Under the pieces are notes generated by a model, which saw only the letters and a program-made list of their open reading frames with translations, was not told where the DNA came from and made no database searches. From positions 1 through 64,000 of the forward strand of contig NZ_CATMFB010000013.1 of NCBI RefSeq assembly GCF_950066645.1: a DNA stretch of 64,000 nt, read 5' to 3'. Made by a program: the position numbers and the translations under genes. Positions 25,750-35,475 of this stretch are shown here, one piece after another. Numbering within the stretch: position 1 is the stretch's first letter; each line of letters begins with the position of its first letter. The DNA comes from an uncultured Thalassolituus sp. Its GTDB lineage: Bacteria > Pseudomonadota > Gammaproteobacteria > Pseudomonadales > Oceanobacteraceae.

Positions 25750-25765
25750 TGGCACAGCCACTGCT
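25750..25765 (+). promoter_or_regulatory. sigma54-type (-24/-12) promoter of the ABC importer operon
   Basis: TGGCACAGCCACTGCT matches TGGCAC-N5-TTGCW with one mismatch, and the invariant GG and GC are exactly 10 bp apart. It is 49 bp upstream of ATG 25815. Sigma54 control fits nitrogen-limitation induction of a nitrogen-compound transporter. A longer reading frame from 25725 would include the promoter, so the start is placed at 25815. Confidence 0.7.
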
Positions 25766-25814
25766 TTGTTCGGTATTACGAAACTTAAAAACAGTAATAC
25801 TTGGGGTAAGCACT

Positions 25815-26786
25815 ATGGCAATGAAGAAAACACTGATCGCAGGTCTGTTTGCCGGACTGATGAGCGCTGCTGGCGCAATTGCAGAGCCGCTGAAGATTGG
25901 CTACAGCGACTGGCCGGGTTGGGTCGCCTGGGAAATTGCGATTGAGAAAGACATGTTCGCCAGTGAAGGTGTTGATGTTCAGTTCGAGTGGTTTGACTAC
26001 GTTGCCAGTATGGATGCCTTTGCTGCCGGTCAGCTTGATGCTGTGACTATGACGAACGGTGATGCACTGGTGACGGGGGCAACCGGCGCCCGGAATGTCA
26101 TGGTGCTGATCAACGATTACAGTAATGGCAACGATATGGTCGTTGCGGCGCCGGGTATTTCCTCAGTGGCCGAGCTGAAGGGCAAAAAGGTTGGGGTTGA
26201 AGTTGGATTTGTCGGACACCTGTTATTACTCAATGCACTGGAAAAGGCAGGTCTGAAAGAGACCGATGTCGAGCTGGTCAATGTCCCAACCAACGAAACA
26301 CCACAGGTGCTGGCGTCTGGCCAGGTCGATGCCATCGTTGCCTGGCAGCCAAACTCCGGACAGGCACTAAAAATGGTGCCGGGTGCCAAGCGTATTTACT
26401 CCAGCGCGGATGAGCCAGGCCTGATTTATGACGTGCTGGCCGTTTCTCCGGACAGTCTCGCCCAGAATAAAGGCGAGTGGCTTAAAGTTCTGAAAGTCTG
26501 GTATCAGGCGGTAGATTTCCTCAAAGACCCGGCAACCCGCGAAGAAGCGATCAGCATTATGGCCGCGCGTGTGGGTATTCCTGCAGAAGAGTATAAGGGT
26601 TTTATTGATGGCACTAAGATTCTGACTCTGGAAGAAGCGCTGCCATTTATGGAGAAGTCCGAAGGATTTAAGTCTCTGTATGGCTCCAGCAAAATCGCAG
26701 ACGTGTTTAATGTCGCCAATGAGGTGTATGCCGATGAGCAGCCTGTCGACAGCTACATTGATGCATCATTGATGAAAGCCCTTTAA
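25815..26786 (+). CDS. ABC transporter substrate-binding protein (NMT1/SsuA-like)
   Basis: About 323 aa. The signal peptide [23 protein letters not shown] is cleaved before EPLKIG. The mature protein has the NMT1/SsuA pattern: [55 protein letters not shown], and [21 protein letters not shown]. It binds a small ligand in the periplasm. Relatives in ykkC-controlled operons are proposed guanidine-binding proteins, so guanidine or a guanidine-like compound is the likely ligand (inference). GGGGTAAG precedes ATG 25815. Confidence 0.88.
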   Translation: MAMKKTLIAGLFAGLMSAAGAIAEPLKIGYSDWPGWVAWEIAIEKDMFASEGVDVQFEWFDYVASMDAFAAGQLDAVTMTNGDALVTGATGARNVMVLINDYSNGNDMVVAAPGISSVAELKGKKVGVEVGFVGHLLLLNALEKAGLKETDVELVNVPTNETPQVLASGQVDAIVAWQPNSGQALKMVPGAKRIYSSADEPGLIYDVLAVSPDSLAQNKGEWLKVLKVWYQAVDFLKDPATREEAISIMAARVGIPAEEYKGFIDGTKILTLEEALPFMEKSEGFKSLYGSSKIADVFNVANEVYADEQPVDSYIDASLMKAL

Positions 26787-26795
26787 ACCCCGCTC

Positions 26796-26874
26796 CGGGA
26801 GCGTACTGCGCTCCCGAACACTCCGAATATTTTATTTATATGTCGAGACCGGCAGGGCGATTTCTGCCTGTCTC
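26796..26874 (+). other. two intra-operon stem-loops
   Basis: CGGGAGCG-TACTG-CGCTCCCG (26796-26816) and GAGACCGGCAG with CTGCCTGTCTC (26845-26874) fill the 108-bp gap between the binding-protein and permease genes. Such structures usually protect the upstream mRNA and give excess binding protein over permease. Confidence 0.6.
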
Positions 26875-26894
26875 GCTGAGCCAGGGACCCAATC

Positions 26895-27842
26895 ATGTCG
26901 TTGATCGCTGTGAATAAAGCCTTGCCTGCGAGAACCCGTCGTTGGGTTACGCTCGCGAGCTTCGGGCTACCGATTCTGCTCTGGTGTCTGGTGAGTTATG
27001 TCCCGTTTATCTGGCACCCGATGGTCGAAATCACCGCACCAGGCGGCGTCAGCTACTTCCGCGAAGGTATGCTGGTGGATAAGCCGCTGTTTGCCCGCGA
27101 ATTCGAAAACATGGCGGAGCAGGGTAAGGGACTCCCCGAAGGGAATCCGGCCAATCCTGTGTATCTGCCTGCTCCACATGAAGTGGCCACTGCGTTTTAT
27201 ACAGCGTTTACGACTGAGCCAGCGCGCCGCAGTGAAAAATGGCTGCATGAAAGTCTCTGGAGCAGTATTCAGGTGATTTTCTGGGGGTTCGTTCTCTCTT
27301 CTGTGATTGGAATTCCTCTTGGCATACTGGCTGGCACCTACCATTTCTTTTCGCGCCTTATCGAACCCTTTATTGAGTTCTTCCGTTATCTGCCAGCGCC
27401 TGCCTTTGGTGCATTGGCTGTTGCTATTCTCGGGATTTATCAGGCCCCTAAGATTGCCATTATTTTTATCGGGACCTTTTTTCAGCAGGTGCTGGTGGTG
27501 GCAAATACCACCCGCAAACTTGATCCCTCACTGCTCGAAGCAGCACAGACATTAGGAGCCGGCAACCGCTCCATGCTGTTCCGTGTCGTTGTTCCCGGAA
27601 TTCTGCCAGACCTGTATCGCGATACCCGCATTCTGCTGGGCTGGGCCTGGACCTACCTGATTGTGGCTGAGCTGATCGGCACCAGTTCCGGGATTACCTG
27701 GTTTATTACTCAGCAGGCCCGCTACAAGAATTTCGATAATGTGTTTGCTGCGATCATCATGATCGGCATCCTCGGACTGACGATTGATCTGTTACTTGCC
27801 TGGCTGGGGCGTCGGCTTTTTCCATGGCAGCAGGGTAAATAA
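26895..27842 (+). CDS. ABC transporter permease (SsuC/TauC-like)
   Basis: A 315-aa inner-membrane protein. A membrane helix near residue 15-35 is followed by an unusually long periplasmic segment (about 40-105), then a BPD_transp_1 core with the EAA loop [24 protein letters not shown] (about 214-237). It forms the translocation pore for the ligand of the preceding binding protein. The extended first periplasmic loop is longer than in SsuC. The ATPase begins 11 bp downstream. Confidence 0.88.
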   Translation: MSLIAVNKALPARTRRWVTLASFGLPILLWCLVSYVPFIWHPMVEITAPGGVSYFREGMLVDKPLFAREFENMAEQGKGLPEGNPANPVYLPAPHEVATAFYTAFTTEPARRSEKWLHESLWSSIQVIFWGFVLSSVIGIPLGILAGTYHFFSRLIEPFIEFFRYLPAPAFGALAVAILGIYQAPKIAIIFIGTFFQQVLVVANTTRKLDPSLLEAAQTLGAGNRSMLFRVVVPGILPDLYRDTRILLGWAWTYLIVAELIGTSSGITWFITQQARYKNFDNVFAAIIMIGILGLTIDLLLAWLGRRLFPWQQGK

Positions 27843-27853
27843 AAGGAGTCACT

Positions 27854-28762
27854 ATGACTGATGTTTCATTGCCCAGTTATCTGGATCAGAGCGACGCTGT
27901 CCGCGATCGCTTCGAACGTCTGAAAAAGCGGCCTGTTGCGCTTGAAGTCCGGGATCTGCATAAAGTGTTTCCGAGCAGAAACGGCCCGGTGACGGCGTTA
28001 AAGAATATTAATCTCAATATTCATAAGCGTGAGTTTGTCTGCGTTATCGGGCCTTCGGGGTGCGGTAAGTCGACCTTGATCAGAATCCTTGCGGGACTGG
28101 AGCAGCCAAGCTCTGGTCAGGTCCTGCTGAATGGCGAGCCAGTGACAAAGCCCGGACCGGAGCGCGGCATGGTATTTCAGGGGTATACCCTGTTTCCCTG
28201 GTTGAGTGTGAAAGAGAACATCATGTTTGGCTTGCGCGAAAGTGGTTACGACAAAAGCGCGGCCGAACAGGAAGCCCGGCAGTGGATTGATCTTATCGGG
28301 CTGGCACGCTTTGAGAACAGCTATCCGAATCAGTTGTCCGGCGGTATGAAGCAGAGGGTAGCCATTGCCCGGGCATTGGCAAACCGTCCGAAAGTGCTGC
28401 TGATGGATGAGCCTTTTGGGGCGCTTGATGCTCAGACCCGGGCAAAAATGCAGGCGTATCTTCTTGAGATCTGGAAGAACATCGATATTACCGTGTTCTT
28501 TATTACGCACGATCTTGATGAGGCGGTGTACCTCGCAGACCGTATTCTGGTGCTGAAAGCCAATCCCGGTGAAATACAGGAACTGGTCGAAGTGCCTGTG
28601 CCTCAGCCGCGTTCACCAGATCAGTTCTTGTCGCCGGAGTTTCTGGCGACGAAACAGCACATTGAACATTTGATTCACCCGCCGGTAGAAGAGGACGAGT
28701 CTGATCATCTGAACCTGGTGCGCATGGTTCATGTAAATGACGATGTCGGGAGTGTGTTCTGA
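27854..28762 (+). CDS. ABC transporter ATP-binding protein (SsuB/TauB-like)
   Basis: A 302-aa ATPase. Walker [10 protein letters not shown] (about 72-80), Q-loop FQGYTLFPW, signature LSGGMKQR (about 165-172), Walker [13 protein letters not shown] (about 186-197) and switch His in FITHDLDEA. It energises import with the preceding permease. Beyond about 240 there is a C-terminal extension typical of nitrate/taurine-type ATPases. Its stop overlaps the next start (TGATG at 28760-28764). Confidence 0.92.
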   Translation: MTDVSLPSYLDQSDAVRDRFERLKKRPVALEVRDLHKVFPSRNGPVTALKNINLNIHKREFVCVIGPSGCGKSTLIRILAGLEQPSSGQVLLNGEPVTKPGPERGMVFQGYTLFPWLSVKENIMFGLRESGYDKSAAEQEARQWIDLIGLARFENSYPNQLSGGMKQRVAIARALANRPKVLLMDEPFGALDAQTRAKMQAYLLEIWKNIDITVFFITHDLDEAVYLADRILVLKANPGEIQELVEVPVPQPRSPDQFLSPEFLATKQHIEHLIHPPVEEDESDHLNLVRMVHVNDDVGSVF

Positions 28763-29535
28763 TGTATGAGCTGCACCAGATGACCTGGGAAGAAGTGGCG
28801 GGGGCCGTAAAAAAGGGTATTCAGACCGCCATTCTTCCGGTTGGAGCGACCGAGCAACATGGCCCTCATATGGGCTGTGGTATGGACAGCGCGATCGCCT
28901 CTCGTCTGTGCCGGGATGTCGCTGCTGAAGTCCCTGTAATTCTGTTGCCCACGCTGCCCTATGGCTGTTCTGTCGGGCATTCGAGACGTTGGCCGGGAAC
29001 GCTGGCGCTGAACCCCAAAACGTTGATTGATGTGGTTTCTGATCTTGGCGATTGGGTCGTCAGTGCCGGAATCCGCCGTCTTGTTCTTATTAATGGCCAT
29101 GTGACAAATGAAGCACCACTGCGCTGTGCTCTGGAAATTCTGCGCGCGCGTCACGACGGCTTTATGGTGTCACTGGTTCATACCGCTCGTATTTCGCCGA
29201 GGGTTCGTGATGCTCATTTTGCGGATGCCGAAGACTGGCACGCCAACGATGCGGAAACCGCCCTGATGATGGCTCTTGCTCCGGAAATGGTGCGTCCCGA
29301 CCGGCTTCAGGACGCTGACGATCCGGACCGCACCGGAGGCTGCGTGTTCAGTCATCCGGTCAACCGTACAAGTACCAACGGAGTCACCGGATTTCCGTCG
29401 CTGGCTTCTGCCGACAAAGGCAAACAACTCTATCGCTGGATGTGCGAAGACCTGACCGGGCTTCTGAGCCGGGCCGTTATGGAAGAACCGCCACTCGATG
29501 TCAGTTACAACGATTCCATTGTTAACGAGCTATAA
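28762..29535 (+). CDS. creatininase-family amidohydrolase
   Basis: A 257-aa protein. Metal-site motifs [15 protein letters not shown] (about 28-42; Glu, His and Asp ligands), LINGHVTNE (about 110-118) and [12 protein letters not shown] (about 153-164) match the creatininase fold. Family members hydrolyse small cyclic amides or ureido compounds such as creatinine, using two metals. Translational overlap with the ABC ATPase means it probably acts on the imported compound. In this guanidine context it could open or deamidate a guanidine derivative, or stand in for the missing allophanate hydrolase; both are hypotheses. Confidence 0.85.
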   Translation: MYELHQMTWEEVAGAVKKGIQTAILPVGATEQHGPHMGCGMDSAIASRLCRDVAAEVPVILLPTLPYGCSVGHSRRWPGTLALNPKTLIDVVSDLGDWVVSAGIRRLVLINGHVTNEAPLRCALEILRARHDGFMVSLVHTARISPRVRDAHFADAEDWHANDAETALMMALAPEMVRPDRLQDADDPDRTGGCVFSHPVNRTSTNGVTGFPSLASADKGKQLYRWMCEDLTGLLSRAVMEEPPLDVSYNDSIVNEL

Positions 29536-29549
29536 CGCAGGTGAACACC

Positions 29550-30920
29550 ATGATTGAAGTTAAACCGGATGCTGAAATCAGCGCTATTCAGGATGATCTG
29601 AAACGTCGCGGCGTGAAATATTGCATGGGTACCTATGTCGATATTCACGGTATTCCTAAAGGAAAAGTCGTGCCGCTATCGCACCTCCATCACATGGCGC
29701 ATGGTTCTGAGCTGTACACCGGCTATGCACTGGATGGCCTTGGGCAGGCGCCAAACGACGATGAAATTGCGTCGGTGCCCGATCTTGATCAGATCATTCA
29801 GCTGCCCTGGCAGCCGGAAGTCGCCTGGATGCCCGCAGACAACACGCTTTACGGTGAGCCCTATATGTTAAATACCCGGGTGTTGCTGAAGTCTGTGCTT
29901 AAGCAGGCCGAGGCGATGGGCTTTGGTATGAATCTGGGTATTGAGGCGGAAGTTTTTCTCCTCAAGAAAGACGAGAACGGCAAGCTGGTCGCGCCAGACC
30001 CCGACGATAAACTGAAGAAGCCTTGTTATGACACCCGCGCATTTCTCAGTAACTTCAGCTGGTTGGATAAAATGGCGACCAGTATTAACGAGCTGGGGTG
30101 GGGGCTGTATTCGTTTGATCATGAAGATGCCAACGGCCAGTTTGAATTCGATTTTAATTACGCCGATGCCGTCACCACCTGCGATCGTTTTACATTTCTG
30201 AAAATGATGGCTAAGGAATACGCAAAAGAAGAAGGTCTGCTCGCGACTTTTATGCCGAAGCCCTTTTCCAACAAAACCGGAAATGGCGCGCATTTTAATA
30301 TGTCGCTTTACGATCTGGAGACGCGGGAAAATCTCTTTCAGTGCCAGCCATCTGATGATCCGAACGGACTTGGACTGACAGAGCTCGGGTATCAGTTTAT
30401 CGGCGGTATTCTGAAACACGGCCCGGCCTTGTGTGCGGTGTTTGCGCCCACAGTGAACTCGTACAAACGATTGGTCCGCCAGGGGGATATGCCGTATTTC
30501 ACCTGGGCGCCGGTATTTAATTCTTACGGATCTAATAACCGTACCAATTCGGTTCGTGTGCCCATGGGCGGCGGGCGCTGTGAATCCCGCAATGCGGATG
30601 GTGCCGTCAACCCTTATCTGGCGTGCGCACTGGTGCTTGCCGCGGGGCTCGAAGGTGTCCGCGAAGCGATCGATCCCGGCAAGCCCCAGGAGACCAATCT
30701 GTACGAATTATCCGAGCAGGAAAGGGAAGAGCTGGGGATCGGTTTCTTACCCCGCACTCTGGATGAGGCAATCACTGCGTTTGATGCCGATCCGTTTGTC
30801 GAGCAGGTGCTGGGCAAGGAGCTGAAACAGGAGTTCATCCGGTATAAGCGCGCAGAGTGGAATGAATATCACACTGCGGTCAGCCAGTGGGAAATCGAGA
30901 AGTACAGCCATCTGTTTTAA
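29550..30920 (+). CDS. glnT: type III glutamine synthetase-family ligase (GlnT-like)
   Basis: About 456 aa, with the glutamine-synthetase catalytic fold. N-terminal beta-grasp ([16 protein letters not shown]), Glu metal site [11 protein letters not shown] (about 131-141), NGAHFNMSL (about 247-255), [22 protein letters not shown] (about 329-350). These patterns match GlnT-type rather than GlnA enzymes; members amidate glutamate with ammonia or small amines. Here it may assimilate the ammonia released, or gamma-glutamylate an amine intermediate. ATG 29550 is chosen because AGGTGA stands 6 nt before it; an in-frame GTG at 29541 lies within that site. Confidence 0.85.
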   Translation: MIEVKPDAEISAIQDDLKRRGVKYCMGTYVDIHGIPKGKVVPLSHLHHMAHGSELYTGYALDGLGQAPNDDEIASVPDLDQIIQLPWQPEVAWMPADNTLYGEPYMLNTRVLLKSVLKQAEAMGFGMNLGIEAEVFLLKKDENGKLVAPDPDDKLKKPCYDTRAFLSNFSWLDKMATSINELGWGLYSFDHEDANGQFEFDFNYADAVTTCDRFTFLKMMAKEYAKEEGLLATFMPKPFSNKTGNGAHFNMSLYDLETRENLFQCQPSDDPNGLGLTELGYQFIGGILKHGPALCAVFAPTVNSYKRLVRQGDMPYFTWAPVFNSYGSNNRTNSVRVPMGGGRCESRNADGAVNPYLACALVLAAGLEGVREAIDPGKPQETNLYELSEQEREELGIGFLPRTLDEAITAFDADPFVEQVLGKELKQEFIRYKRAEWNEYHTAVSQWEIEKYSHLF

Positions 30921-30956
30921 GGCGGGGCAGTCACTGCCCGAACAGGGAGAACGCCG

Positions 30957-31406
30957 ATGAGTCAGAAAGATAAGGTCAGTCGTATCAGCATTTCTTTGCC
31001 CGAACACCTTCTGGGCGGGCTGGATGATATGGTGGCTCAACGAGGCTTTGAAAGCCGCTCACAGGCGATCTGCGACATGATTGGCCGCGAGATTAATGAA
31101 TTTCGCGGTCAGTCGGGCAGTGACGTGATGACAGGCACGCTGAATCTGGTGTTTAACCATGCGTTACCGGGTCTGCATAAAAAGCTGCATGATCTGCAGT
31201 ACGAGTACATCGACGAAGTCATCAGTAATCTCAGTGTGAACCTCACGGATACTCATACCTTGTCGGTGATTCTGGTGCAGGGGCCTGCGGATCGGTTACA
31301 GATGATTGCCGATAAGCTGGTGAGCCTCAGGGGCGTCAGTCATGGGCGCCTGCTGTTGAATTCCTCGCATGTCATTCCGCCGATTCACAGTAAGCAGGCG
31401 GGGTGA
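30957..31406 (+). CDS. NikR-family ribbon-helix-helix regulator lacking the nickel ligands
   Basis: A 149-aa protein. N-terminal RHS ribbon-helix-helix domain (SRISISLPEHLLGGLDDMV... SRSQAICDMI, about 8-45) plus the ACT-like ligand-binding domain of NikR. In a gap-free alignment to E. coli NikR the four nickel ligands His76, His87, His89 and Cys95 become Tyr, Ser, Asn and Thr. It should therefore bind DNA in response to something other than high-affinity nickel, plausibly a nitrogen metabolite of this operon. It is the last gene of the ABC/creatininase/glnT operon. GGGAGA precedes ATG 30957. Confidence 0.82.
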   Translation: MSQKDKVSRISISLPEHLLGGLDDMVAQRGFESRSQAICDMIGREINEFRGQSGSDVMTGTLNLVFNHALPGLHKKLHDLQYEYIDEVISNLSVNLTDTHTLSVILVQGPADRLQMIADKLVSLRGVSHGRLLLNSSHVIPPIHSKQAG

Positions 31407-32294
31407 TTACGCGCGCTTTAACCACAGACGAACCGCTTTCCAGCGGTTAACAATGAGCGCCAGGAAGATCAGGCCGCAGCCCGCCAGCTGACTTGCTTCC
31501 ATACGCTCTCCGAACCACATGGCGGCAAAGAGAGACGTCCATACCGGCTCGACAATCATAATCACGGCAGCATGACTGGGGCTCGTCATGCTCTGCGCGT
31601 ATGTCTGGATAAAGAAACGGGCGGCAGTTCCTACCGTGACGCTCAGAAACAGCCACCACCACATGTCACCGGTCCAGACTGACGGCCAATCTTCAAAGCC
31701 TGCCGACAGCACCAGGGCAACGATACCGACAATCGACAGTTGAATGCTGCTCAGAGCGAGCGCAGGCACGTGACTGGCCGCGCGTCCATTAAGAATAAAG
31801 GTCAATGACAGGAGCAGGGCCGCGATGAAAAAGAGTACCTGACTTAGCTCCGGACGAAAGCCATGTTGCAGAGACAGCAGGGCCAGACCAGCAAACGCCA
31901 GCGGCAACGCAATCCAGTTAGCACGGCTGATACGGTCGCGGAAAAAAATCCAGCTGACGAGCGGTACGAGTACCACGGCCAGACTGGTGATAAACGAGCC
32001 CTCGCCGAGGTTAGTCGCGCTGAACAGACCCATGATCCAGGTCGACATAGCGATACCGAACAGAATGCCGACGGCCGATGATGCTTTCCATTGCTGGGGT
32101 GTCAGGCGCTGCAGTGACTTCCATCCCGGGCCGGCCAGCAGCAGGCCGGCAAACAGAAAACGCACACCAATAAAGAGCAGCGGTGGAAATCCGTTCAGGG
32201 CTTCTTTGGAGAACATCCAGCTGATGGCGGCGAGCACAGTTACGACCAGCAACAGCAGGTCTGCTTTCAGCATGGAATGAGAAGGGGTGGACAC
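31407..32294 (-). CDS. EamA/DMT-family transporter
   Basis: A 295-aa inner-membrane protein with ten predicted helices in two EamA halves (ADLLLLVVTVLAAISWMFSKEAL at the start; VGTAARFFIQTYAQSMTSPSHAAVIMIVEPVW in the second). Members export amino acids or metabolites or transport nucleotide sugars; the substrate cannot be told. The start is GTG 32294, behind AGGTG. Its stop abuts the stop of the NikR-like gene with no space, so no terminator separates the two convergent units. Confidence 0.82.
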   Translation of the reverse strand: MSTPSHSMLKADLLLLVVTVLAAISWMFSKEALNGFPPLLFIGVRFLFAGLLLAGPGWKSLQRLTPQQWKASSAVGILFGIAMSTWIMGLFSATNLGEGSFITSLAVVLVPLVSWIFFRDRISRANWIALPLAFAGLALLSLQHGFRPELSQVLFFIAALLLSLTFILNGRAASHVPALALSSIQLSIVGIVALVLSAGFEDWPSVWTGDMWWWLFLSVTVGTAARFFIQTYAQSMTSPSHAAVIMIVEPVWTSLFAAMWFGERMEASQLAGCGLIFLALIVNRWKAVRLWLKRA

Positions 32295-32397
32295 GTTGTT
32301 AACACCTGATTTTGACAGGCGCGGAGTATTTCACAGACAGCGAGGGGCTGTCCCGTTCAAAAGTGACAAATCCCTCGCTGGAACAATGTGTCGTCGT

Positions 32398-32907
32398 TCA
32401 GCGTTCAATTTCGACCATCAGGTCGTCGGACAGAGCTTCAAGTGCATCACTGATATCGTCGGTATCCATACCGGCGGGAACACTTACCAGAGCTTCGCTG
32501 CGGAACAGTGGCACGGCGGACATCTCGGCAGGTTCGCAGCTGGTGGTCAGCTCAAGAACGTTTACGCCAAGCGTTGCGAGTGCACGGGATACCTCGCGGA
32601 CAATCCCCGGCCGGTCATTACCCACCACACTCAGCTGAAGGTGCGTACCGGCTTCTGCGGCGATGGCGCCGGGGTCTTCAACTTTGACCTGAATGCCTTT
32701 GGTTCCGAGCGAAGCCAGTGCAGAGACGAGACTATTGGTTTTGTCTTCATCAATGCTGACTCTGAGGATGCCGGCAAACTTTCCAGCCATCTGCGCCATG
32801 CGGCTTTCGAGCCAGTTGCCGCCGTGGTCGGCGATGGTGGCGGACAGCTTTTCTACGATGCCTGGCTTGTCGTCAGCAATGATAGTGAGTACCAGATAGG
32901 TCGACAT
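32398..32907 (-). CDS. gcvR: GcvR-like two-ACT-domain protein
   Basis: A 169-aa protein made of two ACT domains (YLVLTIIADDKPGIVEKLSATI about 4-25; LQLSVVGNDRPGIVREVSRAL about 92-112). This is the GcvR architecture: an accessory protein that binds glycine and modulates GcvA control of the glycine cleavage genes. No gcv genes are in the window, so the name rests on fold and length. It diverges from hom. Confidence 0.75.
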   Translation of the reverse strand: MSTYLVLTIIADDKPGIVEKLSATIADHGGNWLESRMAQMAGKFAGILRVSIDEDKTNSLVSALASLGTKGIQVKVEDPGAIAAEAGTHLQLSVVGNDRPGIVREVSRALATLGVNVLELTTSCEPAEMSAVPLFRSEALVSVPAGMDTDDISDALEALSDDLMVEIER

Positions 32908-33063
32908 AGGTTATTCCTGATTATTCTTTTTCGTGCTTCGACGTTATCACAGGGGTGGGTCAAAAGACATAAGGCTCAATGAGAGAAGCGTGGGGCGAAT
33001 TAATTACTTCCGGAGGATTTAGTCCGGCGCGTTCTATGGTACATTTACGACCAAATTGGCACA

Positions 33064-33085
33064 GGCCTGCACTGAATGGCAGGCC
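33064..33085 (+). promoter_or_regulatory. leader hairpin before hom
   Basis: GGCCTGC/GCAGGCC perfect 7-bp stem with an 8-nt loop, ending 15 nt before the hom ribosome site. It could modulate initiation at the TTG start. No leader peptide rich in Thr/Ile codons was found. Confidence 0.4.
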
Positions 33086-33111
33086 CGACAGACCTGACAG
33101 GAGAGAACATC

Positions 33112-34410
33112 TTGAAACCGGTAAAAGTGGGTATCTGTGGTTTAGGTACAGTAGGTGGTGGCACGTTTAACGTCCTCACTAAGAATGCGAAAGAGATTGC
33201 TCGTCGTGCCGGTCGCGAGATTATTATCGAACAGGTCACACTGCGTCGCCCTAACCCTGCGGTTGATACGACCGGTGTGAAGACCACCGCCGATGTCTTT
33301 GAGGTTGTGAATAACCCTGATATCGACATCATCGTCGAACTGATTGGTGGGTACACCATCGCTAAAGATGTGGTGATGTCTGCCATTGAAAATGGTAAGC
33401 ACGTTGTTACTGCGAACAAAGCGCTGATCGCTGTTTACGGTGAAGAGATTTTTGCTGCTGCTGAAGCCAAAGGCGTTTCTGTGACTTATGAAGCAGCCGT
33501 GGCTGGCGGTATTCCTATCATTAAAGCCATCCGTGAGGGTCTGGCGGCAAACCGCATCAACTGGCTGGCAGGCATCATTAACGGCACAGGTAACTTCATC
33601 CTGACCGAGATGCGTGACAAAGGTCGGGATTTTGCTGATGTCCTCGCCGAAGCACAGGCGCTGGGGTATGCCGAAGCCGATCCGACGTTTGATGTCGAAG
33701 GGATTGATGCTGCCCACAAGCTGACCATTCTGTCGTCGATTGCTTACGGTATTCCGCTGCAGTTCCAGCACTGCTACACCGAGGGTATCAGTAAGGTTGC
33801 GCCGGAAGATGTCGAGTACGCAGAAGAACTTGGCTACCGGATTAAACATCTGGGTATCAGTCGTCGCACTGATCGTGGTATCGATCTGCGCGTACACCCG
33901 ACCATGATCCCTGAGCATCGTCCAATCGCTAAGGTGGATGGTGTCCTGAATGCTGTAACAGTTAACGGCGATGCGGTGGGTGATACCCTGTACGTCGGTG
34001 CGGGTGCTGGTGCAGGCCCGACTGCTTCAGCGGTGGTGGCTGATATCATCGATCTGGCGCGGACGATGGACGCGCCTGCGTCGGCCAGCGTTAATCACCT
34101 TGCGTTCGATACCATCGACGATGTGCGCGTTCTGCCGATCGAGCAGGTTGAAACGGCATATTACCTGCGCATTCAGGTTCAGGACCGCACGGGTGTTCTG
34201 GCCAGCATTGCAACCATACTGAGCCAGCGCGAGATCAATATCGAAGCACTGATTCAGAAAGAAGGGCCAGAAGATGACGCGTTGGCGCAGATCATTATTC
34301 TGACTCACCGCGTGGAAGAGCAGAAGATGGACGAAGCCATTGCTGCGATCGAAACTCTCGACAGTACCCACGGTAAAGTGACCCGCATCCGCGTCGAGCA
34401 CCTCGACTGA
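33112..34410 (+). CDS. hom: homoserine dehydrogenase
   Basis: A 432-aa enzyme. N-terminal NAD(P)-binding motif GICGLGTVGGGT (about 6-17), the central homoserine dehydrogenase domain (AGIINGTGNFIL, AYGIPLQF) and a C-terminal ACT domain (RIQVQDRTGVLASIATILSQREINIEALIQ, about 352-381) for threonine feedback. It reduces aspartate semialdehyde to homoserine. TTG 33112 with AGGAG upstream is chosen over ATG 33076 because MKPVKVGICGLGTVGGG matches the family's N-terminus. thrC, often next in Pseudomonas-like genomes, is not here. Confidence 0.95.
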   Translation: MKPVKVGICGLGTVGGGTFNVLTKNAKEIARRAGREIIIEQVTLRRPNPAVDTTGVKTTADVFEVVNNPDIDIIVELIGGYTIAKDVVMSAIENGKHVVTANKALIAVYGEEIFAAAEAKGVSVTYEAAVAGGIPIIKAIREGLAANRINWLAGIINGTGNFILTEMRDKGRDFADVLAEAQALGYAEADPTFDVEGIDAAHKLTILSSIAYGIPLQFQHCYTEGISKVAPEDVEYAEELGYRIKHLGISRRTDRGIDLRVHPTMIPEHRPIAKVDGVLNAVTVNGDAVGDTLYVGAGAGAGPTASAVVADIIDLARTMDAPASASVNHLAFDTIDDVRVLPIEQVETAYYLRIQVQDRTGVLASIATILSQREINIEALIQKEGPEDDALAQIIILTHRVEEQKMDEAIAAIETLDSTHGKVTRIRVEHLD

Positions 34411-34422
34411 ACCATTCCCTGT

Positions 34423-34454
34423 CTCTCAGGTGGCTGCTTCTGGCTGCCTGAGAG
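34423..34454 (+). terminator. stem-loop after hom
   Basis: CTCTCAGG and CCTGAGAG pair across a 16-nt loop, 13 bp after the stop. There is no T tract; probable weak terminator or mRNA-end structure. Confidence 0.45.
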
Positions 34455-34558
34455 GTACTGCCAATCCGGGCTTTTCACTAAGCTTACGCCTCTGGCCGGA
34501 CATGACTGTGTTTATGCTCTATCCTTGCCTTAAATAAACACTGAAGAGGCCCCCGATA

Positions 34559-35383
34559 ATGCGTTTCCTGTTCACACTGGTAGCACTGGCATCCCTGATG
34601 AGTGCACTGGTATCCCCGGCGCATGCCGAATTGTCACAGGAAGACAAAGTTATCCGCCTTTCATCCCTTGAATGGCCTCCATATTCTGGTGCTGATCTCC
34701 CTGAGCAGGGGGCCACTATTGCAGTTGTCCGTGCTGCGCTGGCTGAGATGGGTTACGAACTTGAAGTGACCTTCTTTCCATGGAGTCGTGCCGTCAACCT
34801 GGCTGCAGATGCCGGTAGCGGTTTTCACGGCTACTTCCCCGAGTATTACAGCGACGAAGTCAGCCGGACATTCCGTTATTCTGACCCGGTGGGTTATGGC
34901 CCCCTCGGTTTCGTTCAGTCGGTCGGTTCTGATATCGAATGGAGTAGCCTGACCGAGCTTGACCGCTATGTGATCGGTACCGTGAAGGATTACGTGAATA
35001 CCAAAGAATTCGACAGTCTGGTGGAGAGTCGTTCATTGAGCGTCAGCGAAGCATTGAACGATACCAGCAACCTTCTGAAAGTCGCTTATCGTCGTATTGA
35101 TATGGCTGTGGTCGATCAGAATGTGATGAAGTTTCTGCTATCAGATGATCCGGACCTTCGCCGTATCTCGGGCGAAATTGAATTTAATCCAAAGTTGCTC
35201 GATATGAAGTCACTTTATGTGTGCTTCAGTCTGCGCAACCGGGAACTGGCTGAAATTCTCAATCAGGGGCTGGCCAGCATCGACGTAAATGCCATCCAGG
35301 AAGCGTATTTCGCGCGTCTGGAAGATGCATCCGGCGCCAGCCTGTCTCTGCGTAAGTCGCCACTGCGTTCCGCTGAGAACTGA
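34559..35383 (+). CDS. periplasmic amino-acid-type solute-binding protein (family 3-like)
   Basis: A 274-aa protein. A signal peptide to about residue 23 (SPAHA) is followed by an SBP_bac_3-like core: IRLSSLEWPPYSGADLPEQGATIAVVRAALAEMGYELEVTFFPWSRAVNLA, typical of orphan binding proteins in Oceanospirillales. No permease or ATPase is adjacent, so it may serve a sensory or non-transport role. GAAGAGG precedes ATG 34559. Confidence 0.75.
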   Translation: MRFLFTLVALASLMSALVSPAHAELSQEDKVIRLSSLEWPPYSGADLPEQGATIAVVRAALAEMGYELEVTFFPWSRAVNLAADAGSGFHGYFPEYYSDEVSRTFRYSDPVGYGPLGFVQSVGSDIEWSSLTELDRYVIGTVKDYVNTKEFDSLVESRSLSVSEALNDTSNLLKVAYRRIDMAVVDQNVMKFLLSDDPDLRRISGEIEFNPKLLDMKSLYVCFSLRNRELAEILNQGLASIDVNAIQEAYFARLEDASGASLSLRKSPLRSAEN

Positions 35384-35399
35384 TTTCTCTCATACCCGA

Positions 35400-35420
35400 C
35401 CGTCATTTCTGACGGTTTCT
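35400..35420 (+). terminator. rho-independent terminator candidate
   Basis: CCGTCA-TTTC-TGACGG stem-loop followed by TTTCTTCT, 16 bp after the solute-binding protein stop. Confidence 0.6.
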
Positions 35421-35475
35421 TCTGATTCCCCTGGCAGGCAGGAATATCACTGCTGTGAATGCAGACGCCAGGGGG

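Noticed and set aside
30957-31406. Nickel-responsive NikR in the strict sense
   Set aside because: All four high-affinity nickel ligands are replaced and no nickel genes are nearby.
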